DNA of 64,000 nucleotides from positions 1-64,000 of the forward strand of contig DASXYG010000114.1 in assembly GCA_036502625.1 (NCBI GenBank), given 5' to 3'. Every line of letters starts with the position of its first letter. Position 1 is the stretch's first letter. A program made the translations under genes and the position numbers. Below the pieces are notes generated by a model. It was not told the origin of the DNA and did not search any database. It worked only from the letters and a program-made list of their open reading frames with translations. The stretch comes from DASXYG01 sp036502625. GTDB lineage: Bacteria; Actinomycetota; Actinomycetes; Streptosporangiales; Streptosporangiaceae. Positions 7,885 through 16,326 of this stretch are shown one piece after another.

Positions 7885-8936
7885 TGGGCCTCATCATCGT
7901 CTCGTCGGGCCGGCTGCGAGGCTCGCAGCCGGGCGACCCGTTCCGCGTTCACGGGCTGCGCGATTCCTCGTTCACTGACCAGTGCGAATATCAATTGTGG
8001 CGGCGTTACGTCAAATGCCGGATTGTACGCGCCGGAGCCCTCGGGGGCGGTCGGCGTGCCGTTGAACCCGGTGACTTCGGCGGGTTCCCGCTGCTCAACG
8101 ATAATGCGCGAACCGGTGGGCGTGTCGAGGTCAATGGTGGAACTCGGCGCCACGACCACGAACGGTACCCGGTGATGGTGGGCGAGGACGGCCAGCGCGT
8201 ACGTCCCCACCTTGTTGGCGGTGCTTCCGTCGGCCGCGATGCGGTCGGCGCCGACGATCACCAGGTCGACCTGGCCGGACGCGAACAGCGACGCGGCCGC
8301 GCCGTCGGCGAGCACCGCGTGGGGGATGCCGTTCCGCACCGCTTCGTACGCGGTGAGGCGGGCGCCCTGGAGCAGCGGGCGCGTCTCGTCGACCCACAGG
8401 TGCGCGACGCGCCCGGCGCGGTGCGCGGCCAGGACCACGCCGAACGCCGTGCCGATGCCCATCGTGACGAGCCCGCCCGTATTGCAATGGGTCAGCACCC
8501 GCGCGCCCTCGGGGACCAGCGGCAGGCCGTGCGCGGCCATGGCGTCGCAGGCGGCGGCGTCCTCCGCGGCGAGCGCGTGGGCCGCGGCGAGCGCCGCGTC
8601 GGGACCTCCGGAGAGATAGGCCGTGTACGCGCGCTCTACGCCGCGCGCGAGATTGACCGCAGTCGGCCGCGCACGGGCCAGCGCGCCCGCCGCCAGCCGC
8701 ACCTCCTCCTCCGCGCCGCCCGCGGACGGCGCAAGCCGCGCGGCCAGCGCCACCCCGTACGCCCCCGCGACGCCGAGCAGCGGCGCGCCGCGCACCACCA
8801 GCCGCTTGACCGCGTCGACCAGGGCCGGGACGTCACCGCACACGACCTCGCGCTCGACCCGCGGCAGCGCCGTCTGGTCGAGCAGCACCACCGCGGGGCC
8901 GCCCGGCCCCTCGGCCCACCGCAACACCTGAACCAT
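7881..8936 (-). CDS. mtnA: Methylthioribose-1-phosphate isomerase
   Basis: 351 residues from ATG 8936 (MVQVLRWAEG...). It isomerises 5-methylthioribose-1-phosphate to the ribulose form in methionine salvage. The catalytic Cys in THCNTGGLVTMGIGTAFG and the catalytic Asp in VIVGADRIAADGSTANK are present, as is the N-terminal RGAPLLGVAGAYG. A 22-codon upstream extension to 9002 would run into the divergent promoter region and is less likely. First gene of the mtnA-mtrA-mtrB-lpqB operon. Other salvage genes are not in the window. Confidence 0.93.
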   Translation of the reverse strand: MVQVLRWAEGPGGPAVVLLDQTALPRVEREVVCGDVPALVDAVKRLVVRGAPLLGVAGAYGVALAARLAPSAGGAEEEVRLAAGALARARPTAVNLARGVERAYTAYLSGGPDAALAAAHALAAEDAAACDAMAAHGLPLVPEGARVLTHCNTGGLVTMGIGTAFGVVLAAHRAGRVAHLWVDETRPLLQGARLTAYEAVRNGIPHAVLADGAAASLFASGQVDLVIVGADRIAADGSTANKVGTYALAVLAHHHRVPFVVVAPSSTIDLDTPTGSRIIVEQREPAEVTGFNGTPTAPEGSGAYNPAFDVTPPQLIFALVSERGIAQPVNAERVARLRASQPARRDDDEAQ

Positions 8937-9061
8937 GCGGGAATTCTCCCAACCCCCGCCCTCCACCGGCAGCCCGCAAATTCCCGGCTGTGGATAACTC
9001 ACATCGGCCGAGTGACAGGATGGAAGCCGACTCGCCGGATCGTGAACTCAGGAGCGCCCCC

Positions 9062-10285
9062 ATGACGGAGGAGCACGGCTGGGCCCGGCCCGGCTCCAGC
9101 GACCTGCCGCCCGGCTGGTCCAGCGACCAGCCTCCGCCGTACCGACCCGGCCCGCCCCCCGGCGGCCCCGGAGGACCGGCCCCCGGCGGCCCGGGGGCGC
9201 CCGGCTCCCCGTACGGCCCGGGGCCCGGCGGAATGCCCCCCGGCATGCGGCCGCCCGCGCCGAAGCCGGGCATCGTGCCGCTGCGCCCGCTCGGCCTCGG
9301 CGAGCTGCTCGACGGCGCGTTCACCGGCATCCGCCGCAACCCGAAGGCCACGCTGGGGCTGGCCGCGATCCTCATGACGATCGCCTCGGTCGTCGAGGGC
9401 GTCATGTCGTTCGTCTTCCTCGACTCCGCGACGACGCTCAGCGCCACCCCGTCCGAGCAGATCAGCAACGACGACCTCGTACGCCTCCTCAGCCAGACCA
9501 GCGGCACCCTCGCGCTGTCGCTGGTCGTCAGCCTGATCGCGACGACGATCCTCACCGGCCTGCTGACGATCGTGTACGGCCGGGCCGTGCTCGGCCAGTT
9601 CCTCACCATGGGCGAGGCCTGGCAGGCGGTGAAGCCGCGGCTGTGGCGGCTGCTCGGCGTGACCGTCCTCATCCTGGTGATCATGCTGGTCGTGGCGGGC
9701 ATCGGCTTCGGCGTGCCGATCGGCCTCGCGATCGCGCTCCCCGGCGTGGCCACCGCGCTCATCGCGGTCGTGGTCGGGATCGCCGCCGTCTGCGCGCTCG
9801 TCTACCTGCACATCAAGCTGGCGCTCGCGGAGTCCGTGATCGTCCTGGAGGACGCGACCGTCATGGGGTCGCTCGTCCGCTCGTTCCGGCTGACCGACCG
9901 GTCGTTCTGGCGGGTGCTCGGCATCCTGCTGCTGACGAACATCATCGCGTCGCTGCTGAACGGCGTGATCCAGACGCCGTTCGCGCTCGGCCAGCTCCCC
10001 GTCGCGCTCGGCGCCGCCCCGAGCACCGGCACCCACCTGTTCGGCGTCGTGCTCAGCACGATCGGCACGATCATCGCCACCACGATCACCACGCCGTTCG
10101 TCGCGGGCGTCGGGGTCCTCCTGTACGTGGACCTCCGCATGCGCCGCGAGGGCCTCGACCTCCAGCTCCAGACCGCGGTCACCCACCCCGACCAGGCCGA
10201 CTTCGCGTCCCTGTGGCAGCCCGCGCACGGCCCCACGGGCACGTACGCGCCGGAGCCCGAGCCGCCGGCACCGGGCGGCCCATGA
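9062..10285 (+). CDS. Multi-pass membrane protein (GPDPase membrane-domain-like)
   Basis: 407 residues from ATG 9062. A proline/glycine-rich cytoplasmic N-terminus (residues 1-75, PPGGPGGPAPGGPG-type) precedes the motif PLRPLGLGELLDGAFTGIRRNPKATLG and about six hydrophobic segments. The same arrangement occurs in actinobacterial membrane proteins annotated as glycerophosphoryl diester phosphodiesterase membrane domain; no catalytic phosphodiesterase domain is present. First gene of a five-gene operon with DUF4129, DUF4350, MoxR and DUF58, starting divergently from mtnA. Function unknown; possibly membrane-complex assembly. Confidence 0.75.
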   Translation: MTEEHGWARPGSSDLPPGWSSDQPPPYRPGPPPGGPGGPAPGGPGAPGSPYGPGPGGMPPGMRPPAPKPGIVPLRPLGLGELLDGAFTGIRRNPKATLGLAAILMTIASVVEGVMSFVFLDSATTLSATPSEQISNDDLVRLLSQTSGTLALSLVVSLIATTILTGLLTIVYGRAVLGQFLTMGEAWQAVKPRLWRLLGVTVLILVIMLVVAGIGFGVPIGLAIALPGVATALIAVVVGIAAVCALVYLHIKLALAESVIVLEDATVMGSLVRSFRLTDRSFWRVLGILLLTNIIASLLNGVIQTPFALGQLPVALGAAPSTGTHLFGVVLSTIGTIIATTITTPFVAGVGVLLYVDLRMRREGLDLQLQTAVTHPDQADFASLWQPAHGPTGTYAPEPEPPAPGGP

Positions 10286-10938
10286 TCGCGGCGCTCCTCC
10301 CGACGCTCGTCACGCTGGCCGACGCCATTGGCGTCGGCCGCGATGACGCACGCGACGCCGCACGCCGCGAGCTGGGCAAACGCATCTACCACTCGGACGA
10401 CCCGACGCTCGTCCAGCGGGTCATCGAGCTGCTCCTCGGCTGGATCGGCGAGCTGATCGCCCTCGCGTCGCGCGGCCTGCCCGGCGGCTGGCCCGCGATC
10501 ATCGCGGTGATCGTGCTGATCACGCTGGCCGTGGTGGCCGTACGCCTGGGCGTCGGCCCGGTGCGCCGCACCCGCGCGCGTACGCCATTGCTGACGGCCG
10601 AGCCGCGCACCGCGGCCGACCACAGGGCCGCCGCGGAGTCCCACGCCGCGGCGGGCGACTACGCCGAGGCGATCGCCGAGCGCCTGCGCGCGATCGCCGC
10701 CGACCTCGACGACCGCGCCGTCGTGGCCGCGCGCCCCGGCCTCACCGCCGACGAGCTCGCCGACCAGGCGGCCCGCGCCCTCCCGGCCTTCACCGCCCGT
10801 CTCCGCGCCGCCGCCCGCCTCTTCGACGACGTCCGCTACGGCGACCGCCCCGCCACAGCCGCCGCCTACGCCACCCTCGCCTCCCTGGACACCGACCTCC
10901 AATCCGCCCGCCCGACCCTGGCCGAGGCCACTCCGTGA
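10282..10938 (+). CDS. DUF4129 membrane protein
   Basis: 218 residues. ATG 10282 overlaps the upstream stop (ATGA). One membrane segment lies near residues 70-90 (WPAIIAVIVLITLAVVAVRL), followed by the cytoplasmic DUF4129 domain with AAGDYAEAIAERLRAIAADLDDR, RPGLTADELADQAA and the terminal FDDVRYGDRPAT signature. In other bacteria DUF4129 sits with MoxR and DUF58 genes, as here; a role in the MoxR-linked membrane complex is inferred from that. No enzymatic motif seen. Confidence 0.85.
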   Translation: MIAALLPTLVTLADAIGVGRDDARDAARRELGKRIYHSDDPTLVQRVIELLLGWIGELIALASRGLPGGWPAIIAVIVLITLAVVAVRLGVGPVRRTRARTPLLTAEPRTAADHRAAAESHAAAGDYAEAIAERLRAIAADLDDRAVVAARPGLTADELADQAARALPAFTARLRAAARLFDDVRYGDRPATAAAYATLASLDTDLQSARPTLAEATP

Positions 10939-12110
10939 CCACCCAAGCCCCCGAGGCCCAGGCGGGCGCGGCCCCCGCGTCGCCCAGCGGCGGCGACCTG
11001 TGGCGTGCGGCCCGTACGCCGGTGATCATCGCGGTGGTCGTCATCATCGCCGCCACCGGGCTCGCGCTCCTCCAGGGCTCCGCCACCAAGGGGCGGCTCG
11101 ACCCCATGGGCGCCGACCACCCCGGCAGCCGCGCCCTCGTCGAACTGCTCAAGGCGCGCGGCGTCACCGTGGTGGCCGCCCGTACGCTCGCCGACGCCCG
11201 CAAGGCGGCCACCCCCGACTCCACCGTCGTGATCACCCGCCCCGGCTACTTCGGCCCCCAGGGCCTGAGCGGCCTCGCCGCGCTCCCCGGCGACCGCGTG
11301 CTCGTCGAGCCCACCGCCGACGCCCGTACGGCCCTCACCCCCGGCATCACCATGGCCGGCCCCGGCGCGGACGGCCCCCGCGACCCCAAATGCGCGCTTC
11401 CCGCCGCGCAACGAGCCGGGAACGCCGACGTCAGCGGCCGGCTCGGCGCCACCGCGCCGGGCGCCGTCACCTGCTACACCGACGCCTCGGGCGCGGGCCT
11501 CGCGCAGTACCGCGCCAACGGCCGTACGATCACCGCCCTCGCCAACGGCGCCCCGCTGACCAACGGCAGCCTCGACGCCCGCGGCAACGCGGCCCTCGGC
11601 CTGAACCTCCTCGGCGCCCACCGCACCGTCGTCTGGGTGTGCCCGCTGCGCCCCCAGCCCGACTCTTCCGCCGCGGACCAGGCGAAACCGCTGCTCCAGG
11701 TGCTCCCGTCCCCGGCGAAGCTCGCCGCCGTGCAGCTCTTCATCGCCGTACTGCTCGTCGCCGCGTGGCGCATGCGGCGCCTCGGCCCCGTCGTGGCCGA
11801 GCGACTGCCCGTGGTGGTCCGCGCGTCGGAGACCACCGAGGGCCGCGCCGGCCTGTACCGCGCGCGGCGCGCCCGCGACCGCGCCGCCGAGGCGCTGCGC
11901 TCCGGCGTCCTGTCCCGCGTCGAACCGCTGCTCGGCCTCCCGCCGGACGCCGGACCCGACGCCGTGGCCACCGCGGTGGCCGGCCGTACGGGGCGCGACG
12001 CCGCGGATGTCCGCGCCCTGCTGTACGGTGCGGCCCCGGAGGACGATTCCGCCCTCGTCGCTCTCGCCGACCGTCTCGACACCCTGGAAAGGGAGGTCCG
12101 CCAGTCGTGA
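10935..12110 (+). CDS. DUF4350 membrane protein
   Basis: 391 residues. GTG 10935 overlaps the DUF4129 stop (GTGA). A first membrane segment (RTPVIIAVVVIIAATGLALLQG) leads to an extracytoplasmic DUF4350 domain with DHPGSRALVELLKARGVTV, then a second segment (LAAVQLFIAVLLVAAW) and a cytoplasmic helical tail that contains VVRASETTEGRAGLYRARRARDRAAEAL. The family always accompanies DUF4129/MoxR operons in actinobacteria; its biochemical role is not established. Confidence 0.85.
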   Translation: MTTQAPEAQAGAAPASPSGGDLWRAARTPVIIAVVVIIAATGLALLQGSATKGRLDPMGADHPGSRALVELLKARGVTVVAARTLADARKAATPDSTVVITRPGYFGPQGLSGLAALPGDRVLVEPTADARTALTPGITMAGPGADGPRDPKCALPAAQRAGNADVSGRLGATAPGAVTCYTDASGAGLAQYRANGRTITALANGAPLTNGSLDARGNAALGLNLLGAHRTVVWVCPLRPQPDSSAADQAKPLLQVLPSPAKLAAVQLFIAVLLVAAWRMRRLGPVVAERLPVVVRASETTEGRAGLYRARRARDRAAEALRSGVLSRVEPLLGLPPDAGPDAVATAVAGRTGRDAADVRALLYGAAPEDDSALVALADRLDTLEREVRQS

Positions 12111-13081
12111 CCGCAAACCCACCGGCCGACGACGCCGCCGCGCGTGCCGCCCTGGTGGCGCTGCGCGAAGAGGTCGGCAAGGCGGTCGTCGGGCAGGACG
12201 CCGCCGTCACCGGCCTGGTCGTCGCCGTGCTGTGCCGGGGCCACGTGCTGCTCGAAGGCGTGCCCGGCGTCGCCAAGACCCTGCTGGTCCGCGCGCTGGC
12301 CGCGGCGCTGTCCCTGGGCCACAAGCGCGTCCAGTTCACCCCCGACCTCATGCCGGGCGACGTAACGGGCTCGCTGGTCTACGACGCCCGTACGGCGGAG
12401 TTCGAGTTCCGTTCCGGCCCGGTGTTCACGAACCTGCTGCTCGCCGACGAGATCAACCGCACGCCCCCGAAGACCCAGGCCGCGCTGCTGGAGGCCATGG
12501 AGGAGCGGCAGGTGTCGGTCGACGGGGAGCCGCGCGCGCTGCCCGACCCGTTCACCGTGATCGCCACGCAGAACCCGGTCGAGTACGAGGGCACGTACCC
12601 GCTTCCCGAGGCGCAGCTCGACCGCTTCCTGCTGAAGCTGACCATGGACGTCCCCGGCCGCGACGACGAGATCGCCGTGCTCGACCGGCACGCCGCCGGT
12701 TTCGACCCGCGCGACCTCACCGCCGCCGGGGTGAAGCCGGTAGCCGGGCCCGCGGAGCTGGCCGCCGGGCGCGCCGCCGTACGACAGGTGCGCGTCGCCC
12801 CCGAGGTCCTCGGCTACGTCGTCGACCTCGCCCGCGCCACGCGCCAGTCGCCGTCCCTCCAGCTCGGCGTGTCACCGCGCGGCGCGACGGCCCTGCTGTC
12901 CACAAGCCGCGCCTGGGCCTGGCTAGCCGCCCGCGACTACGTCACCCCAGACGACGTCAAGGCCCTGGCCGCAGCCACCCTCTCCCACCGCATCCAACTC
13001 CGCCCCGAAGCCGAACTCGAGGGCGTCACCCCAGCCGGCGTCCTCGACGGCGTCCTCGCCTCCGTCCCCGTCCCCCGCTAA
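12107..13081 (+). CDS. MoxR-family AAA ATPase
   Basis: 324 residues from GTG 12107, which overlaps the DUF4350 stop (GTGA). Walker A GVPGVAKT (about 45-52), Walker B LLLADEINRTPPKTQAALLEAMEE, sensor 1 IATQNPVEYEGTYPLPEAQLDRF, and the C-terminal AAA_lid_2. MoxR ATPases act as chaperones that remodel vWA/DUF58 partners, here encoded downstream. Codon choice near the 3' end drifts toward A- and C-ending codons, leading into the repeat-bearing spacer before DUF58. Confidence 0.93.
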   Translation: MTANPPADDAAARAALVALREEVGKAVVGQDAAVTGLVVAVLCRGHVLLEGVPGVAKTLLVRALAAALSLGHKRVQFTPDLMPGDVTGSLVYDARTAEFEFRSGPVFTNLLLADEINRTPPKTQAALLEAMEERQVSVDGEPRALPDPFTVIATQNPVEYEGTYPLPEAQLDRFLLKLTMDVPGRDDEIAVLDRHAAGFDPRDLTAAGVKPVAGPAELAAGRAAVRQVRVAPEVLGYVVDLARATRQSPSLQLGVSPRGATALLSTSRAWAWLAARDYVTPDDVKALAAATLSHRIQLRPEAELEGVTPAGVLDGVLASVPVPR

Positions 13082-13094
13082 CCAAGGCCACCCC

Positions 13095-13397
13095 GTGCCC
13101 ACCCGCACACCCCGCGCCCGTACGCCACAACCCAAGACACCGCACCGAGCCCTGCCGGGACGGCCCGCACGCCGCACCCCCACCCCCACCCCCACCCACC
13201 CCAAGGGCGACACGCCCCTGACCGGGCAGCCTGCGCTCTGCTCCCCCACACCCACCCAACCCGAGGGCGACGTGCCCCTGGCCAGGCGGGCTGCGCTCTG
13301 CTCCCCCACCCCCGCCCAACCCAAGGGCGACGTGCCCCTGACCGGGCGGGCTGGGCTCTGCTCCCCCGCCCCCACCCACCCCAAGGCGGCGCCATGA
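13095..13397 (+). CDS. Small repeat ORF between moxR and DUF58 (doubtful gene)
   Basis: A 100-codon GTG frame sits exactly between the MoxR stop (13 bp away) and the DUF58 ATG, ending in an ATGA overlap like the other junctions of this operon. The product is Pro/Thr/Arg-rich and contains three 20-residue repeats of the type PKGDVPLTGRAGLCSPAPTH. No domain, signal peptide or family is recognised. It may be real, or only the open frame through a DNA repeat that spreads by duplication. Each repeat carries an AAGG-type ribosome site and a possible GTG, as described for the repeat itself. Confidence 0.3.
   Translation: MPTRTPRARTPQPKTPHRALPGRPARRTPTPTPTHPKGDTPLTGQPALCSPTPTQPEGDVPLARRAALCSPTPAQPKGDVPLTGRAGLCSPAPTHPKAAP
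13201..13390 (+). repeat. Three 60-bp tandem repeats plus a partial fourth copy
   Basis: Copies begin at 13201, 13261 and 13321 with an exact 60-bp period, each opening CCAAGGGCGA (CCGAGGGCGA in the second). A fourth, truncated copy at 13381 becomes the ribosome site and start of the DUF58 gene. Codons for LTGRAGL occur in the third repeat and at the DUF58 N-terminus with only third-position differences, so the repeats look like duplications of the DUF58 translation start. Confidence 0.85.
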
Positions 13398-14686
13398 CCC
13401 TCACTGGGCGTGCCGGGCTCGTGGCGCTGGTCGGGGTGCTCGTGGTGGTGGTCGTGCCGCGGGTCGCCACCATCGGGGTCATCGCGGCCGTCTTGGCTCT
13501 CGGGGTGCTCCTCGACCTGGCGCTCGCGGCGTCCGTGCGGGCGCTGCGGCTGAGCCGGTCCGGTGACGAGCTCGTGCGGCTCGGGGAGACCGCGGCCGTA
13601 CGGCTCACCGTCGCCAACCCCGGCGGCCGCCCCCTGCGCGCCACCCTGCGCGACGCCTGGGAGCCCAGCGCCGCAGCCGCACCGCGCCGCGCCGCCCTCG
13701 CCGTCCCGCCCGGCGGCACCCGCCGCGTGACCACCACGCTGACGCCCACACGCCGCGGCGACCGCGCCGCCCACCGCGTGACCGTACGCTCGGCCGGCCC
13801 GCTCGGCCTCGCCGCACGCCAGGGCTCCCACACCGTGCCGTGGACGGTCCGGGTGCTGCCGCCGTTCACCAGCCGCCGCCACCTCCCCGCGAAGCTGTCC
13901 CGCCTGCGCGAGCTCGACGGCCGCCAGCGGTCCCTCGTACGCGGCCAGGGCACCGAGTTCGACTCCCTGCGCGAATACGTCGAGGGCGACGACGTACGCT
14001 CCATCGACTGGCGCGCCACCGCACGCCGCGAAACGGTCGTCGTCCGCACCTGGCGCCCCGAACGCGACCGCCGCGTCGTCCTCGTGCTCGACACCGGCCG
14101 CACATCCGCGGGCCGCGTCGGCGACATCCCCCGCCTCGACGCCTCGATGGACGCCTCCCTGCTCCTCGCCGCGCTGGCCTCGCGCGCCGGCGACCGCGTC
14201 GACCTCCTGGCGTTCGACCGCCGCGTACGCGCCCGGGTCCGCGGCGCGTCGCGGTCGGACCTCCTGGCGTCCATGGTCCGCGCGATGGCGCCGCTGGAGC
14301 CCGAACTGGTCGAGTCCGACGGCGCCGCCATGATCGGCGCCATCCTCGGCGAGACCCGCCGCCGCAGCCTGGTCGTCCTGCTGACGGACCTCAACCCCGC
14401 GGCCATGGCGTACGGCCTGCTCCCCCGCCTGCCCGCGCTCACGTCACGCCACCAGGTCGTGGTGGCCGCCGTCGCCGACCCCACGCTGTCGGAGATGTCC
14501 CGCGCCCGCGGCGACGCCGACTCCGTCTACACCGCGGCCGCGGCCGAACGCACCCTCGCCGACCGCCGCCGCCTCACCGCCGACCTGCGCGCCCACGGCG
14601 CCGAGGTCCTCGACGCCGCCCCGGAGCACCTCCCCCCGGCCCTGGCGGACACCTACCTCTCCCTGAAAGCCGCCGGGCGCCTCTAG
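13394..14686 (+). CDS. DUF58 (vWA-like) membrane protein
   Basis: 430 residues from ATG 13394. Two N-terminal hydrophobic segments (GLVALVGVLVVVVVP and IGVIAAVLALGVLLDLALA), a beta-rich region, then the DUF58 signature GTEFDSLREYVEGDDVRSIDWRATAR around residue 195 and a vWA-like domain with VVLVLDTGRTSAG. The expected MoxR partner is encoded upstream. It ends flush against the convergent monooxygenase stop with no bases between. The N-terminal codons resemble the preceding 60-bp repeat. Confidence 0.92.
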   Translation: MTLTGRAGLVALVGVLVVVVVPRVATIGVIAAVLALGVLLDLALAASVRALRLSRSGDELVRLGETAAVRLTVANPGGRPLRATLRDAWEPSAAAAPRRAALAVPPGGTRRVTTTLTPTRRGDRAAHRVTVRSAGPLGLAARQGSHTVPWTVRVLPPFTSRRHLPAKLSRLRELDGRQRSLVRGQGTEFDSLREYVEGDDVRSIDWRATARRETVVVRTWRPERDRRVVLVLDTGRTSAGRVGDIPRLDASMDASLLLAALASRAGDRVDLLAFDRRVRARVRGASRSDLLASMVRAMAPLEPELVESDGAAMIGAILGETRRRSLVVLLTDLNPAAMAYGLLPRLPALTSRHQVVVAAVADPTLSEMSRARGDADSVYTAAAAERTLADRRRLTADLRAHGAEVLDAAPEHLPPALADTYLSLKAAGRL

Positions 14687-16231
14687 TCACCAGGGAAGCG
14701 CGGCGGCCAGCGCGGACGCGGGTTCGCGATGGGCGCGTGCGGCGCGCCAGGCGACCACATGGTCGGGGCGCACCAGGACGGCGCCGCGCGCGCCGATGCC
14801 GCAGGCGGCCGCGATGCCCGCGTCCTGTGGCGGGATCCGGTGGGTCGCGACGCGGGCGCCGAGCGGGTCGACGCGCCGGGCCGCCGCCGCCCACCCGCCG
14901 CCGTCCGGCCCGGTCAGCAGGAGGCAGCGCGCGGCGGGCACCAGATCGAGCGTTGACGAGGACGCGCCGCCCGCCGCCAGCGGCAGATGCGGCAGCCGGG
15001 TCCCCGGCTCGCCGTGCCAGCGGTCCGGCTCGTCGGCCGCGGGAAGGCCCGTACGGTCGCCGGGCGCGGGATAGCGGTATCCGATGGCCACCGCGGCCTC
15101 GCTGAGCAGCGCGGGGTGCGTGCCCGTACGGGACCGGTCGGCGGCGCGCAGCAGGGCCTGGTCCACGGTGAGCCGCCCGACCGCGCGGCGCTCGGCTTCG
15201 TACCCGGCAAGCAGCCGGTGGCCGGCGCCGCCGCGCAGCACCGGGACCAGCCGGCCCGCGAGGTTCCACGCGTCCTGGATGCCGGTGTTGGCGCCGAACC
15301 CGCCGGTCGGCGGTGTTACGTGCGCGGCGTCGCCGAGCAGCAGCACGCGGTCCGTGCCGTACGAGTCGGCCACCCAGCCGCCCATCTGCCAGGGCCGGCG
15401 GCCGGTCACCGTGAAGCGCGACGGCGGCAGCCCGAGCGCCCGCGCGACGATCTCGCGGCACCGGTCGCCGTCGAAGGCGTCCGCGCCGGTGACGGCGGGG
15501 TCGTACGTCACCGACACCGTTCCGCCGTCGTGCGCGGCCTGCCAGGACACGAAGGCGTGGTCGGGCCCGTCGGTGAAGGCCAGCGCGAGCCGCCGCCCCT
15601 CCAGGGCGGGCCGGAGGTCGGCGGCGAAGGCGATCTCCATGACGTGCGCGAGCGGTTCGGCGCCGCCGCGGCCGATGCCGAGCGCGGCGCGGACGGAGCT
15701 GTCGTTGCCGTCGGCGGCCAGCAGGTAGTCGGCCGTCACGGTGTACGCCGTGCCGTCCGCGCCGTCGATCCCGGCCACCACGTGATCGCCGTCTTGGCGC
15801 AGGTCGCGCATCCGGTGGCCGAGGCGCAGGTCGGCACCGGCGGCACGGGCGTGCGTACGGACGACCTCCTCCAGGCCGGCCTGCTTGACGAAGGCGCTCG
15901 GGCTCGGCGACACGGCGCTGAAGTCGGCCGCGGCCGGCAGCGGCCAGCGGCGCCGCTCCTCGCCGAACAGCGTCTCGACCACCGCGGCGTGGTCGGCGGG
16001 CGGCAGCCCGCGCTGCACGGCGTAGACGTCGCGGTCGGCGCCGACCGCGCGGTACGCCTCCATGGTGCGCGGATAGAACAGCTTGGCGCGCGGCCGGGTC
16101 GAGACCGCCGGATGCTTCTCCACCAGCACGGGGGCCACTCCGCGCGCGGCGAGGAACAGCGCGGCCGACATGCCCACGATGCTGCCGCCGACGATCAGCA
16201 CGACGGTGTCCGTGGACCGGGTACGGGACAT
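14687..16231 (-). CDS. FAD-dependent aromatic-type monooxygenase (class A)
   Basis: 514 residues. N-terminal Rossmann fold VLIVGGSIVGMSAALFLAARG, NADPH/FAD motif near 155-165 and the GD motif LLGDAAHVTPPTGGFGANTG, which identify the PF01494 flavoprotein hydroxylases (phenol, tetracycline and polyketide hydroxylases). Substrate unknown. GAGGAGG precedes the ATG. It is divergent from a TetR gene with palindromes in the shared 95-bp spacer, so induction by a small aromatic or antibiotic-like ligand is a reasonable inference. Confidence 0.85.
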   Translation of the reverse strand: MSRTRSTDTVVLIVGGSIVGMSAALFLAARGVAPVLVEKHPAVSTRPRAKLFYPRTMEAYRAVGADRDVYAVQRGLPPADHAAVVETLFGEERRRWPLPAAADFSAVSPSPSAFVKQAGLEEVVRTHARAAGADLRLGHRMRDLRQDGDHVVAGIDGADGTAYTVTADYLLAADGNDSSVRAALGIGRGGAEPLAHVMEIAFAADLRPALEGRRLALAFTDGPDHAFVSWQAAHDGGTVSVTYDPAVTGADAFDGDRCREIVARALGLPPSRFTVTGRRPWQMGGWVADSYGTDRVLLLGDAAHVTPPTGGFGANTGIQDAWNLAGRLVPVLRGGAGHRLLAGYEAERRAVGRLTVDQALLRAADRSRTGTHPALLSEAAVAIGYRYPAPGDRTGLPAADEPDRWHGEPGTRLPHLPLAAGGASSSTLDLVPAARCLLLTGPDGGGWAAAARRVDPLGARVATHRIPPQDAGIAAACGIGARGAVLVRPDHVVAWRAARAHREPASALAAALPW

Positions 16232-16251
16232 CGGATCCTCCTCGGGAAACA

Positions 16252-16326
16252 GAACAGACCTGTTCCGTTTCGTCCAGTACTACCCTCGACTGGAACGGAA
16301 CGCAACAGGGCTGTATCGTTTCGAAC
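16252..16326. promoter_or_regulatory. Shared TetR operator and promoter region
   Basis: GAACAG-AC-CTGTTC at 16252-16265 is a perfect inverted repeat. A second inverted repeat, TCCAGT (16273-16278) with ACTGGA (16289-16294), lies in the middle. For the TetR gene, TGGAAC (16291-16296), a 17-bp spacer and TATCGT (16314-16319) form a plausible promoter whose start point would fall on the GTG at 16327, suggesting a leaderless transcript. Assignment to the TetR protein is inference. Confidence 0.55.

Noticed and set aside
13201..13390. CRISPR array
   Set aside because: The 60-bp units are contiguous without unique spacers and no cas genes are present.
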